Below, piece after piece: positions 7,413 through 16,400 of a stretch of DNA of 17,457 nt. The position numbers and the translations under genes were made by a program. This DNA comes from Thermoplasmata archaeon (GTDB lineage: Archaea > Thermoplasmatota > E2 > DHVEG-1). The notes under the pieces were generated by a model. The model had not been told where the DNA came from. It searched no databases and was given only the letters and a program-made list of their open reading frames with translations. Position 1 is the first letter of the stretch, and each line of letters opens with the position of its first letter. Where the stretch lies: positions 1 through 17,457 of the forward strand of contig QMTB01000011.1 in NCBI GenBank assembly GCA_003649845.1, in the 5' to 3' direction.

Positions 7413-8582
7413 ATGGCAGTAGATACCTCGGAGATACGAAAGGAGATAAAAAAGATAGTGGGTAAAAAATTCCTGCCATTAAAGATCATTGATGAATTGG
7501 TAGAGAAAAGTGTAAAAGAAAATCTTACTAAAGAGCAAATAAGAGAACTTGTTAAGAGAACTATTGAAATCTATGAGCGTAATCTTATAGATCCTTCTGA
7601 AGCTTGTGGTATAGTAGGAGCACAGAGTATAGGTGAACCTGGTACTCAGATGACTATGAGAACGTTTCACTATGCTGGTGTAGCAGAGATAAACGTTACT
7701 CTAGGTTTACCTAGACTCATTGAGATTGTAGATGCTAGATCTATACCATCTACACCTATGATGAATATATATTTAAAAGATAAATACAGGAAGAATGCTG
7801 AACTTGCTAAAAAAGTTGCAAATCAAATAGAGTTAACTGAGTTAAATGAGATAGCTGAGATTGAAACAGATTTAACTGATCTTACAATAACTGTTAAACC
7901 TGATAAAGATACTTTAAATAAAAAAGGATTAACAATAGAAGAGTTATTTGAGATAATTAAAAAAATGAAGAAGATATCCGCTGAGATCAGAGGGGATGAG
8001 ATATTTATAGCTCTTGATGAACCATCATATAAAAATCTTTTAGATATAAGTGAGAAACTTAAATTACTTAAAGTTAAGGGAGTAGAAGGTATAAATAGAG
8101 TTATAATTAGAAATGAACCTGGAGAAGGATATGTGATATATAGTGAGGGGAGTAACTTAGAGGAGGTTCTTAAAATAGAGGGAGTTGATCCTTATAGGAC
8201 TATTACAAATGATGTACAAGCTGTTGGTAGAGTACTTGGTATAGAAGCTGCTAGAAATATGATCATACAGGAAGCCTATAATACACTATCAGAGCAAGGT
8301 TTAAATGTTGATAAACGTCATATAATGCTTGTAGCAGATATAATGACGGTTGATGGCTCTATAAAAGCTATAGGTAGACATGGAGTTAGTGGTGAGAAAG
8401 CCTCTGTTTTATCGAGAGCTGCTTTTGAGATAACAGTTAATCACTTGCTTGATGCAGGTAGAAGAGGAGAAAAAGATACCTTAGAAGGTGTTTCTGAGAA
8501 TATTATTGTAGGACAACCAGTAAATCTTGGAACTGGTGCCATACAACTTGTTATGAAAAGAGAGAAGATGAAGAGGGATTAA
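7413..8582 (+). CDS. rpoA2: DNA-directed RNA polymerase subunit A'' (A2)
   Basis: This is the C-terminal third of the largest RNA polymerase subunit. It completes the split A subunit and supplies the trigger loop. The product has 389 residues, typical for archaeal A''. The trigger-loop block ACGIVGAQSIGEPGTQMTMR followed by TFHYAGVAE covers about residues 64-93. The C-terminal part has the conserved VGRVLGIEAARNMI and ADIMTVDGSIKAIGRHGVSGEKASVLSRAAFE segments. The start ATG lies 3 nt after the rpoA1 stop, with a G-rich site (GGGGGAG) at the end of rpoA1. Codon use is like that of the other polymerase genes. Confidence 0.98.
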   Translation: MAVDTSEIRKEIKKIVGKKFLPLKIIDELVEKSVKENLTKEQIRELVKRTIEIYERNLIDPSEACGIVGAQSIGEPGTQMTMRTFHYAGVAEINVTLGLPRLIEIVDARSIPSTPMMNIYLKDKYRKNAELAKKVANQIELTELNEIAEIETDLTDLTITVKPDKDTLNKKGLTIEELFEIIKKMKKISAEIRGDEIFIALDEPSYKNLLDISEKLKLLKVKGVEGINRVIIRNEPGEGYVIYSEGSNLEEVLKIEGVDPYRTITNDVQAVGRVLGIEAARNMIIQEAYNTLSEQGLNVDKRHIMLVADIMTVDGSIKAIGRHGVSGEKASVLSRAAFEITVNHLLDAGRRGEKDTLEGVSENIIVGQPVNLGTGAIQLVMKREKMKRD

Positions 8583-8586
8583 AACT

Positions 8587-8880
8587 ATGGAAGACGAGAA
8601 GATAGTTAAAAACTTAGTTAAAAAAGGAAAGGTAGTATTCGGCAGACGTCAAACTATTAAATCTATAAATGAGGGAAAATCAAAACTTGTAGTAGTATCT
8701 GCAAACTGTCCAGATAAAGAAGAAATTAAAAAAATAGCGGAATCAAAACAAGTACCAGTATATGAAGATAAATCAACATCTATAAAACTAGGTTATACCT
8801 GCGGTAAACAGTTCGCTATCTCCGCTTTCAGTGTACTAGAGGATGGTGGAGTAAATATAGCTCAACTAATTAAAGGGTAG
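8587..8880 (+). CDS. rpl30e: Ribosomal protein L30e (eL30)
   Basis: A 97-residue L7Ae/L30e-fold protein of the large ribosomal subunit. The family pattern is visible: a basic start ending KGKVVFGRRQTIKSI, then SKLVVVSANCPDKEEIKKIA, VPVYEDKSTSIKLGYTCGK and FAISAFSVLEDGG. Position between rpoA2 and nusA is the standard archaeal arrangement and separates it from L7Ae, which it resembles in fold. It starts 4 nt after the rpoA2 stop. Confidence 0.95.
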   Translation: MEDEKIVKNLVKKGKVVFGRRQTIKSINEGKSKLVVVSANCPDKEEIKKIAESKQVPVYEDKSTSIKLGYTCGKQFAISAFSVLEDGGVNIAQLIKG

Positions 8881-8886
8881 AAAGAT

Positions 8887-9312
8887 ATGACTGATATATC
8901 TCTATCTACTGATGCAATGAAATATATACGTATGGCTAGTGAGATAACGATGATAGATATATTAGATTGCATTATTACAGATGATAAACTGGTTTTTGTA
9001 GTTAGACAGGGTGATCTAGGAGCAGCTATAGGTAGAAAGGCATCTAATCTACGGAAGCTTCAATCTTTGTTTAAGAAGAATATAAAATTCGTTGAATATC
9101 ATACTGATAAAACACAGTTTATAAGGAATCTATGTAAACCTTTTAAAGCGCAAAATATAACATTTTCAGGAGAAGAAAACTCACAGGTTGCATATATAGT
9201 GGTCTCTCCAAGTGAAAAATCAAAACTTATAGGCAGAAATGGCAGGAATATCGAGCTTATACGTCAACTAGCTAGGAGACATCATAGCATTAAAGATGTT
9301 CAAGTAAAATAA
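8887..9312 (+). CDS. nusA: Archaeal NusA-like transcription factor
   Basis: A short archaeal NusA of 141 residues. It consists of two KH RNA-binding domains and lacks the N-terminal polymerase-binding and S1 domains of bacterial NusA. The GxxG-type loops are GRKASN (49-54, KH1) and GRNGRN (116-121, KH2), each after an IVV/AAI strand. It likely binds nascent RNA and affects elongation or termination; this is known of the family only in outline. It starts 6 nt after rpl30e. In most archaea rps12, rps7 and the elongation-factor genes follow. Here a redox cluster follows after 25 nt. Confidence 0.94.
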   Translation: MTDISLSTDAMKYIRMASEITMIDILDCIITDDKLVFVVRQGDLGAAIGRKASNLRKLQSLFKKNIKFVEYHTDKTQFIRNLCKPFKAQNITFSGEENSQVAYIVVSPSEKSKLIGRNGRNIELIRQLARRHHSIKDVQVK

Positions 9313-9323
9313 ATAGTACTTAT

Positions 9324-9340
9324 AGGAGGAATTGCATCTG
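9324..9340 (+). promoter_or_regulatory. Ribosome binding site that points to a CTG start codon
   Basis: AGGAGGA (9324-9330) is a near-perfect Shine-Dalgarno. The in-frame TTG at 9332 is only 2 nt from AGGAGG, too close. The CTG at 9338 is 8 nt away, an ordinary distance, and would start the protein (M)RIREHPI. No in-frame ATG or GTG is available nearby. Confidence 0.55.
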
Positions 9341-10798
9341 CGGATAAGAGAACATCCTATAATTGATTTTAGTGGTAGAGAGAAAATATCTTTCTATTTT
9401 AATGGTGAAAAAATCGTTGGCTACAAAGGTGATTCTATTGCATCTGCTATTCATGCAAGTGGTGTTAAAAGGTTATCTGAAAGTCTTAAAGGTAGACATA
9501 GAGGTTTTTTCTGTGGTATAGGTAAATGTTCTTCTTGTTTAATGACTGTTAATGGTATACCAAATATAAGAACATGTATAGCTCCTCTGCAGGAAGACAT
9601 AAATGTAGAAACTCAATCTAAATCTGTTCCTTGGCCTAAAGTAGATTATGATGCATGGGAAGATGGATTGAATATAGAAGTAGATATATTAGTTGTCGGT
9701 GCTGGTCCAGCTGGTTTATCTGCTAGTATAGAAGCAGCTAAACAAGGTGCAACAGTTCTATTAGTAGATGAAAACCCTAGAGTAGGTGGACAGCTTATAA
9801 AACAAACTCATAAATTTTTTGGATCAAAACATGAGAAAGCTGGTATAAGAGGAGTAGATATAGCAAAAGACCTTGAAAGAGAAGCAAGAGATCATAGTAA
9901 TATAAAAATTCTATTAGAATCAACTGTTTTTGGGGTTTATGAGGATCCTTCTTATAATGGTTTTACATTTGGAGTTATGAAGAGGGAAAACTATAAATCT
10001 AGATTAGTAAAGGTACACTGCAAAGAGGTAATTATATCTGTTGGAGCTATGGAGAATATGCTTTTATTCCCTGGAAATGATCTTCCAGGTGTATATGGTG
10101 CAGGTGGAGTACAAACTCTTATGAATGTCTATGGTGTGAAACCTGGTAATAAGGTTTTAATGGTTGGAGCAGGTAACGTTGGTTTAATAGTTAGCTATCA
10201 ACTTTTACAGGCAGGTGTAGACGTTGATAGAGTAGTAGAAGCTGCCCCTATTATAGGTGGTTATCATGTGCATGCTGCTAAACTTAGGAGATTTGGTGTA
10301 CCAATATATACTTCGCATTCTATTAAAGAGGTATATGGTAATGATTGCGTAGAGGGGGCTTTTGTAGTAGAACTTGACGAAAACTGGCAACCCATTGAAG
10401 GCTCTGAAGAGAATGTAGAATGTGATACAGTTTGTTTAGCTGTAGGATTAACACCTTCCACTAGACTTCTAGAACAGCTACATGTGGAGATGGCTGATAT
10501 ACCAGAAGCAGGAGGTAGAGTAGCTATTCATGATGAATATATGGAAACTAGTGTTAGAGGAGTGTATGTATCTGGAGATTCATCTGGTATAGAGGAAGCT
10601 TCTACTGCTATGATAGAGGGAAAGATATCTGGTATTTCTGCTGCTTTAGCTCTTGGTTATAATAGAGATGCAGAGGAGTTGAGAAAAGAATATATTGAAA
10701 GATTAGAAAAACTTAGAGCAGGACCTTTTGGAGAGAAACCTCGTATAGCTAAGAGAAAGATCTTAGAGGAATGGAGGAGGTATCATGGGCGGCTATGA
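9338..10798 (+). CDS. 2Fe-2S / FAD / NAD-type oxidoreductase, proline-dehydrogenase alpha-like
   Basis: A 486-residue flavoprotein (from the CTG; 488 from the TTG at 9332). The N-terminal 2Fe-2S domain has the cysteine pattern C59, C64, C67, C80 (CGIGKCSSC...TC). Next comes an FAD-binding Rossmann motif VVGAGPAG (about 123-130) and a second nucleotide-binding motif VGAGNVG (about 280-286). A C-terminal FAD motif reads GVYVSGDSSGIEEAS. This layout is shared by the alpha subunit of Thermococcales dye-linked L-proline dehydrogenase, the N-terminal half of sarcosine oxidase alpha, opine oxidase A and hydrogen cyanide synthase subunits. The three downstream genes favour the proline-dehydrogenase type. 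It would take electrons from the beta subunit and hand them to a carrier. Its end overlaps the next gene by 14 nt. The substrate cannot be fixed from sequence. Confidence 0.85.
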   Translation: MRIREHPIIDFSGREKISFYFNGEKIVGYKGDSIASAIHASGVKRLSESLKGRHRGFFCGIGKCSSCLMTVNGIPNIRTCIAPLQEDINVETQSKSVPWPKVDYDAWEDGLNIEVDILVVGAGPAGLSASIEAAKQGATVLLVDENPRVGGQLIKQTHKFFGSKHEKAGIRGVDIAKDLEREARDHSNIKILLESTVFGVYEDPSYNGFTFGVMKRENYKSRLVKVHCKEVIISVGAMENMLLFPGNDLPGVYGAGGVQTLMNVYGVKPGNKVLMVGAGNVGLIVSYQLLQAGVDVDRVVEAAPIIGGYHVHAAKLRRFGVPIYTSHSIKEVYGNDCVEGAFVVELDENWQPIEGSEENVECDTVCLAVGLTPSTRLLEQLHVEMADIPEAGGRVAIHDEYMETSVRGVYVSGDSSGIEEASTAMIEGKISGISAALALGYNRDAEELRKEYIERLEKLRAGPFGEKPRIAKRKILEEWRRYHGRL

Positions 10799-11255
10799 GG
10801 AAACAGGTGTTTTAAGTTTAGATGATCTACTTAATATTCCATCTGAAAAACAGCTGGAGAAAGGCGTAGCTATAAGTGAATGTATACAGAATATACCTTG
10901 TAATCCCTGTGTAGATGCCTGTTCAGTTGATGCTATATCTATGAAGGATATTAATTCTCCTCCAGTTGTCGATTATGATAGATGCACAGCCTGTGGTAAT
11001 TGTGTAGCTGTATGTCCTGGTTTAGCTTTATTTATAGTTAAAATAAAGGAAGATAAAGCATGGATAACTCTACCCTATGAATTTCTACCTATACCTGAGA
11101 AAAATGATACAGTAGATGCATTGGATAGAGAAGGTAATATAGTCGGTGAAGGTAAGATTATTAGAGTGAGAAAACAAAATAGTACTTGGATTATAACTGT
11201 TGAGGTTGATAGATCACTCGCTATGATTGTTAGAAACATTAGGTGTAGGAGATGA
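10785..11255 (+). CDS. Two-cluster 4Fe-4S ferredoxin-like subunit, proline-dehydrogenase gamma-like
   Basis: A 156-residue iron-sulfur protein. Two four-cysteine sets can be read. C33, C39, C42 and C46 form CxxxxxCxxCxxxC, with a longer first gap than usual. C67, C70, C73 and C77 form the classical CxxCxxCxxxCP. Both fit [4Fe-4S] clusters, placed as in 2x[4Fe-4S] ferredoxins but inside a longer chain. The tail after residue 85 (DALDREGNIVGEGKIIRVRKQN) looks like a small beta-rich domain of unknown role. It starts inside the 3' end of the previous gene behind GGAGGAGGT, which indicates translational coupling. It probably relays electrons between flavin subunits and an external acceptor. Confidence 0.85.
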   Translation: MGGYEETGVLSLDDLLNIPSEKQLEKGVAISECIQNIPCNPCVDACSVDAISMKDINSPPVVDYDRCTACGNCVAVCPGLALFIVKIKEDKAWITLPYEFLPIPEKNDTVDALDREGNIVGEGKIIRVRKQNSTWIITVEVDRSLAMIVRNIRCRR

Positions 11256-11521
11256 AAACAGTTATCGTATGTAGATGTGAGGATATAACAGAGAAGGAGA
11301 TAGTTGATGCTATACATGCTGGTTATACTGATTTTGAAGAGCTACGTAAGAATCTTCGTATAGGAATGGGACCCTGTCAAGGTAGAGTTTGTATACCATT
11401 GGTTAAGAAGATACTTCAGAGGGAAACAGGAAGGAAAGTGGAGGAGAATCCAACTGTGCGTCCACCAGTTGTACCTATACCACTTGGAATGCTTACTAAG
11501 GGTTGGGAAAATGAAGAGTGA
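11252..11521 (+). CDS. BFD-like 2Fe-2S protein, proline-dehydrogenase delta-like
   Basis: An 89-residue protein with the BFD-type [2Fe-2S] pattern CxC...CxxxxC: C7, C9, C42, C47, with GMGPCQGRVC at the second pair. The short tail RPPVVPIPLGML is typical of small subunits or fused domains of the same DAO/Pyr_redox complexes. Its ATG overlaps the previous stop (ATGA), and its own end overlaps the next gene by 11 nt. It most likely adds one more electron-transfer centre to the complex. BFD-like domains also occur in nitrite reductase, but the neighbours make that unlikely here. Confidence 0.85.
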   Translation: MKTVIVCRCEDITEKEIVDAIHAGYTDFEELRKNLRIGMGPCQGRVCIPLVKKILQRETGRKVEENPTVRPPVVPIPLGMLTKGWENEE

Positions 11522-12653
11522 TGTTGTTATAGTAGGTGGTGGTGTAAACGGTTGTGCTCTAGCTTATAGACTTGCAAAGAAAGGTTTAAAGGTTATATTG
11601 GTTGAAAGAAGATTTCTAACTTCTGGTGCAACTGGTGCATGTGGAGCAGGTATAAGACAACAGTGGTCTACCAAGGAGAATACAAAGCTTGCTATTGATA
11701 GTGTAAAACATTTTGAGAAATTCAGTAGAGAACTTGGGATGGATATAGATTTCCGTCAAGGAGGTTACCTGATTATTAATCATGATGAAAAAGAAGTAGA
11801 ACAGTCTAAGAAGAATATAAAGATGCAAAGATCTCTAGGTTTAGATGTTCGTTTTATCGATAGAGATGAGATTAATGATATAGTTCCTATCTTAGATGTA
11901 GAAGGTATGCATGCTATAGGAGCAACTTTTTGTCCAACAGATGGGCATGCTAACCCTTTTAAAACAACTTTTGCATTAGCAAAAGCTGCTAGAAGATATG
12001 GCGCTAATATCATGACTCATACGACTTTAACAGATATAGTAGTTGAAAATCATAGGGTTAAAAAAGTTAAAACTACTAATGGTAGCATTGAAACTGATGC
12101 CGTTGTTAATGCTGCTGGTGCTTGGTCAAAGAAGATAGCAGAGATGGTTGGTATAGATATACCCAATACTCCTTTTCGTAAGGAGATAATGGTTACTGAA
12201 AGATTAAAACTAATGTTCGAAGCGATGGTGATATCTTTTAAAGATGGAATATATTTTAGCCAGCAGAAAGAAGGACATATACTAGGTGGTCTACCTATAC
12301 CTGAGGAAAGAGAGGGTTATAATTTTATGCCAACTTTTATGTTTCTAACTCATATGGCTAAAACTTTAACTAGATATGTTCCAAGTCTTAAATATATAAA
12401 TATGGTGCGTCATTGGACTGGTTTCTATGACGTAACACCCGATGCAAGACCTATATTAGGAGAATCCGAGGAGGTGAAAGGTTTTATTCATTGTCATGGT
12501 TTCAGCGGGCATGGCTTTATGCTATCTCCAAAAGTTTCCGAGGTTTTAGCAGAGTATATAGCAGATGATAAAAAAGATGAGATATTGGATAGCCTGAGTC
12601 TTAAAAGATTTAAAACAGGTAAATTTACTAGGGAGAAATCCGTCGTGGGGTAA
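11511..12653 (+). CDS. DAO-family FAD dehydrogenase, proline-dehydrogenase beta-like
   Basis: A 380-residue flavoprotein of the D-amino-acid oxidase/glycine oxidase fold, expected to be the catalytic subunit that dehydrogenates an amino acid or secondary amine. The FAD motif VVIVGGGVNG (5-14) is at the very N terminus. The C-terminal flavin and substrate block reads TGFYDVTPDARPILG, then IHCHGFSGHGFMLSP. The frame extends 14 codons further back to 11469, but that stretch reads through the delta gene in another frame, so the ATG at 11511 is chosen. The size (about 43 kDa) and gene order alpha-gamma-delta-beta agree with Thermococcales L-proline dehydrogenase. Sarcosine, D-proline or an opine are other possible substrates. 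The last 26 nt overlap the convergent glycosyltransferase gene. Confidence 0.85.
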   Translation: MKSDVVIVGGGVNGCALAYRLAKKGLKVILVERRFLTSGATGACGAGIRQQWSTKENTKLAIDSVKHFEKFSRELGMDIDFRQGGYLIINHDEKEVEQSKKNIKMQRSLGLDVRFIDRDEINDIVPILDVEGMHAIGATFCPTDGHANPFKTTFALAKAARRYGANIMTHTTLTDIVVENHRVKKVKTTNGSIETDAVVNAAGAWSKKIAEMVGIDIPNTPFRKEIMVTERLKLMFEAMVISFKDGIYFSQQKEGHILGGLPIPEEREGYNFMPTFMFLTHMAKTLTRYVPSLKYINMVRHWTGFYDVTPDARPILGESEEVKGFIHCHGFSGHGFMLSPKVSEVLAEYIADDKKDEILDSLSLKRFKTGKFTREKSVVG

Positions 12654-13338
12654 CACGTTTTTTAAATAAAAATTTAAGGTTTCTCCAACCGTCTCCGAAG
12701 CTTTGTAGTTTAACCTCTCCTTCTCTAACTCTAAGTTCAGAGGGTATCTCCTTTGCCTTTATATCTTTATTAGTGAACATCTCGATTTTAATTTCCTCTG
12801 AAAAAGGCATCCCATCATTAAAATATTCTAGAGGCATAATTTTATCTAGAGTTGCTCTTCTAAAGATCCACATGCCAGATTGAGAATCTTTGATATTAAT
12901 GAGGAATAATATTCTAAGCAACAATGATAAAACTAGGTTTCCAAATCTATGTTTTAGAGACATAGAACCATGCTTAAGATTTGCAAATCTATTAGTTGTA
13001 ATGAAATCTAAATCTTCATCGATTAGAAACTGTATATATTCATGTATTTTATCAAATGGATAAGTAGCATCAGCATCACCTGTAACAATTATATCTCCTT
13101 TTACCTTTGATAAACCTGTTTTATATGCTCTACCATATCCTTTCCGTTTATCTATAATAATCTTAGCACCCTTCTTCTTAGCTATCTCTACAGTTTTATC
13201 TTTAGAACCACCATCTACTACTATAATCTCATAATCCCAACCTTTTTGTTTAAAATATCCTAGATTTATAGAATCAATGGTTTTACCTATTCCTTTCTCC
13301 TCGTTGATAGTCGGTAGAATAATACTAATCTTTACCAT
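12628..13338 (-). CDS. Family 2 glycosyltransferase, dolichyl-phosphate mannose synthase-like
   Basis: A 236-residue GT-A fold enzyme expected to move a sugar from a nucleotide donor to a lipid phosphate or other acceptor. It begins KISIILPTINEE and has VDGGSKDKT (41-49). The metal-binding DAD (88-90, in TGDADATYPFD) is followed by DSQSGMWIFRRATL (151-164), the acceptor-side signature of DPM1-like enzymes. It lacks the long C-terminal membrane domain of multipass types. It lies 85 nt downstream of the surface-protein gene on the same strand, and that protein carries many N-glycosylation sequons, so a role in making lipid-linked sugar for surface glycoproteins is plausible. A TATA-like TTTTTTAAA (13366-13374) would give a nearly leaderless start at 13338. 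Its last residues (RVTPRRISP) are encoded opposite the end of the redox cluster. Confidence 0.88.
   Translation of the reverse strand: MVKISIILPTINEEKGIGKTIDSINLGYFKQKGWDYEIIVVDGGSKDKTVEIAKKKGAKIIIDKRKGYGRAYKTGLSKVKGDIIVTGDADATYPFDKIHEYIQFLIDEDLDFITTNRFANLKHGSMSLKHRFGNLVLSLLLRILFLINIKDSQSGMWIFRRATLDKIMPLEYFNDGMPFSEEIKIEMFTNKDIKAKEIPSELRVREGEVKLQSFGDGWRNLKFLFKKRVTPRRISP
12656..12672 (+). terminator. T-tract terminator at the end of the redox cluster
   Basis: Three bases after the beta-subunit stop codon comes CGTTTTTTAAATAAAAATTT, a T-rich stretch of the kind that ends archaeal transcription without a hairpin. It lies inside the C-terminal coding region of the opposing glycosyltransferase gene. 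Confidence 0.4.
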
Positions 13339-13365
13339 AGAGATACAACCGTTATAAAAATATGG

Positions 13366-13398
13366 TTTAAAAAATTTGAGAAAAAATTGGAAAAAAGA
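13366..13398 (-). terminator. Triple T6 terminator after the surface-protein gene, overlapping a possible glycosyltransferase promoter
   Basis: Read on the minus strand, three runs of six T (13396-13391, 13386-13381, 13374-13369) follow the surface-protein stop. Successive T-tracts are typical archaeal terminators. The last run continues into TTTAAACCATA, which is also a usable TATA element for the glycosyltransferase gene. Transcription may therefore partly end here and restart. Confidence 0.5.
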
Positions 13399-13423
13399 GG
13401 AAGAAGAATGTTTTTTGTTTCTT

Positions 13424-16400
13424 CTACCGTCTACGTCTTATTAGTATAAATGCTACACCGAGCGCTGCAAGGAATGCTATCATCTCGAATCCTGGTATAC
13501 CTTTACCTGGTTTAATGGTAAGTGTTAGTGTTCCATCATTGTAATTCTCGAATGTAGCTGTTATAGTATAGGTTGTATCTTCTTTTACATCTGGCGCAGT
13601 GAGTGTTACCTTTCCTTCACCATCAGAGGTGTATTGTTCTGTTTTACCATCATATGATACTGTAATATCTGCACCTGCAAGTGGAGCGCCCTTTGCTATT
13701 ATTGTAACAGTGAATGTTTCACCGGCAGATGGCATCTTACTTGGACCAAGTATAGTGATATCATATACTTTGATGACTGTAATTGACTTCTCTGCACTTA
13801 CATATCCTGTCTTCTCTGCTGTAATGGTATATGTTGCAGATTCTACTCCTGGATCTGGCACGGTAAATGTTGCCTGTCCATTTGCATCCGTCTGTTCTGT
13901 TACTCCAGCGAATTCTACGGTTGCTCCACTAACTGGTGAACCGCCAGAGGTTACTGTTACAGTAAGTGTTTGTCCTTCATAGATTGGTGTCTGAGAGACG
14001 GATATATCAAGTGCCTTTAGAGATGTTACCGTTACGATAGTATCTGTAACCACTGCATTTGTCCAGTTAAGCTGCCCATTTTCATAATGTATATTCCTAG
14101 CGATTGTTACATTGAGTTTACCACTTGCAAGCGGTTGTATACTCATCGTCACTTGTCCATTCGCATCGGTTTGCACTGGATCAGGTTGAGCTGTTAATAT
14201 ACCTGGAACAGATGATACGAAGGTTAAGTTAATTCCTTGTATCGGGTTACCATTATAATCTTTTGTAGTAATAGTAACCATATTAGATTGACCTATATAG
14301 ATGGTATCTGGATCTACCGTAAATGTTGGATAGTTGATATAGAATGTACCAAGTGTGGTATTCTCTCCATCAGATGTATTGTGATTTTGTAGGGAAGCAT
14401 TTATCCATGTTTTAGTATCACCAACCTTGCGGATATCGAATTCACCGGCACCATCTTCATCAAGTGAAACTTTAACATAATCGGGATCTCCAGATTTGAA
14501 CATGAAACCTACCTTCGAACCACTGTCATCGGTGTTGTTTTCAACCCAGAGCCAGATGTCTTCATTGGCAATTGGATTACCATTTGCATCAACTACTGTA
14601 ACCGCTACAGTTAGATTCTCTTGATCAATACCTGCCGTAGCACCACCTGGAGAGTATGTAACTGTTGCATAGTCAACATCTAAGGTAGTATTTCCATCAT
14701 GTTCTTGAGCACCAGAGTCATTCACAACCTCGATGAGTAACTGACCAGCATATGGAAGCCATCCGTCTCCACCATTCTTATTAACAGAAGCTTTGAAGGT
14801 CCCTGTACCATAATTGTTAAACGTTATAGTATATGGAGTAGTATCCCTGGTATAATCCTTGTAAATTAGATATCCAGTTACCTGTGGAGTATTCTTAGTC
14901 ACATAGTTACCATTTGAATCTTTAACCTCAACAATGATATCTTGTTGCAAGCCAACTGTCAATGTCTGGTTTCCAGGAGCAGGTGCAGTTACATTGACTG
15001 TTAGATCATGGATTGGTTCAACTTCGATGATATCATACATATATTGTGACCCTGCTGATGCCGTTACAACAATCCATCCCACGTTTTCTAGATAATCTGC
15101 ATCTGGTGTAAATTCATATATTCCATTTAATCCATTACCCTCAGTGTTATCACCAACAGTTTCATTGAGACATTTACAGCTGGACCAATCTTTATTATAG
15201 TAGGTAAGTCTAACATCCGCATATTGACCACCATTTACAGTTACAGTTATCTTCTCTGTTGAACCAGCAGATACCTTTTTATCACCACCAACAGAGGTAG
15301 TTACAGAACCGGTTAAACCTGTTATCGTAAAATCTTTTGAAACCGTGAGGTTATCACTTGAATTAGTTGCAGTTATGGTTATAGTTCCAGCAGTTTTCGG
15401 CGATATCCTAGCCCAGTATCTACCGGTTCCAGTTTGACCTGCACCAGATGTTGCATCTGGATCATCTTCTTTTATTGTTTTGTCAACACCACAACCACTT
15501 ATCCTAATCGTCGCATTCTTATAGGTACCTGCACTACTACCATATACAATGATTGATACATTGAAGGTATGATTTATCCTTCCACCTTCATCACAACTAC
15601 TACAAGCAGGACTACTATCGTCTATATCAACACTTGTAGGCATACTTGTAACTTCAATATTCATATCACCAGCAGCTACAACAGTAAAGGTTGTTGTACC
15701 AGTTATATTTGATAGCAAACCAGTTCTATCATCATAATATGAATCATAATAGTTATTCACAGTTGAAGACTTAGCTACCATAGATAGATTTTCTGGATAG
15801 CTGGCCCATACTGTTACTGTTCCAGTTTCATTGAACGTCCAAGTGAATTCATAATATGCCTTCTTATCTGTATATTTTGTTACAGTTGCATTCATTAGAA
15901 CAATATCATCTTCATCAAAGGTTTCACCGCTACTTGCATTATAATTATCCACACCAGTTATGTGTATCTTCATATTCCTATAGATGGTATTTGAATTCAT
16001 CCAAGAGGAGTTGTATATGGATACATTAATTGTCTGTGGAAATCCAGTTGTAATCTCATCTGTCGTCTCAAGTTGTACCTTGGCTTCATTCTTCGTTGCA
16101 ACTTCAAAGGATGCATATGGAATAAAACCAGGAACCTTTGGCTGTTCATCAGAAACATTTACTCTTGGGAAATCTGAATCTATATATGTTCCAACATACC
16201 AAGTTCCAGCACATCCTCTAGTATTACCAGTACCAGTATCTACACTCATAGAAAATGCACCATTTGAATAGGTATCCACCCAATATACTGGGACATAGTT
16301 TCCATTCACATCAGGTGCATAGACAGAGACATTGTAACCGGATATCGCATTTCCACGACCATCTCTAACATATCCACTAATAGATAAAGTATCACCCCAT

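Noticed and set aside
1394..8582. Inteins or frameshifts in the RNA polymerase genes
   Set aside because: The catalytic and zinc motifs are continuous and the subunit lengths are normal, so there is no insertion or break.
11469..11510. 14-codon N-terminal extension of the DAO-family subunit
   Set aside because: It reads through the conserved tail of the delta gene in another frame and would precede a Rossmann motif that normally sits at the N terminus.
13599..13982. Open frame antisense to the surface-protein gene (127 codons), with others at 15984-16271 and 16549-16773
   Set aside because: They mirror the repetitive Thr/Val-rich coding strand, have no ribosome binding sites and show no domain-like pattern.
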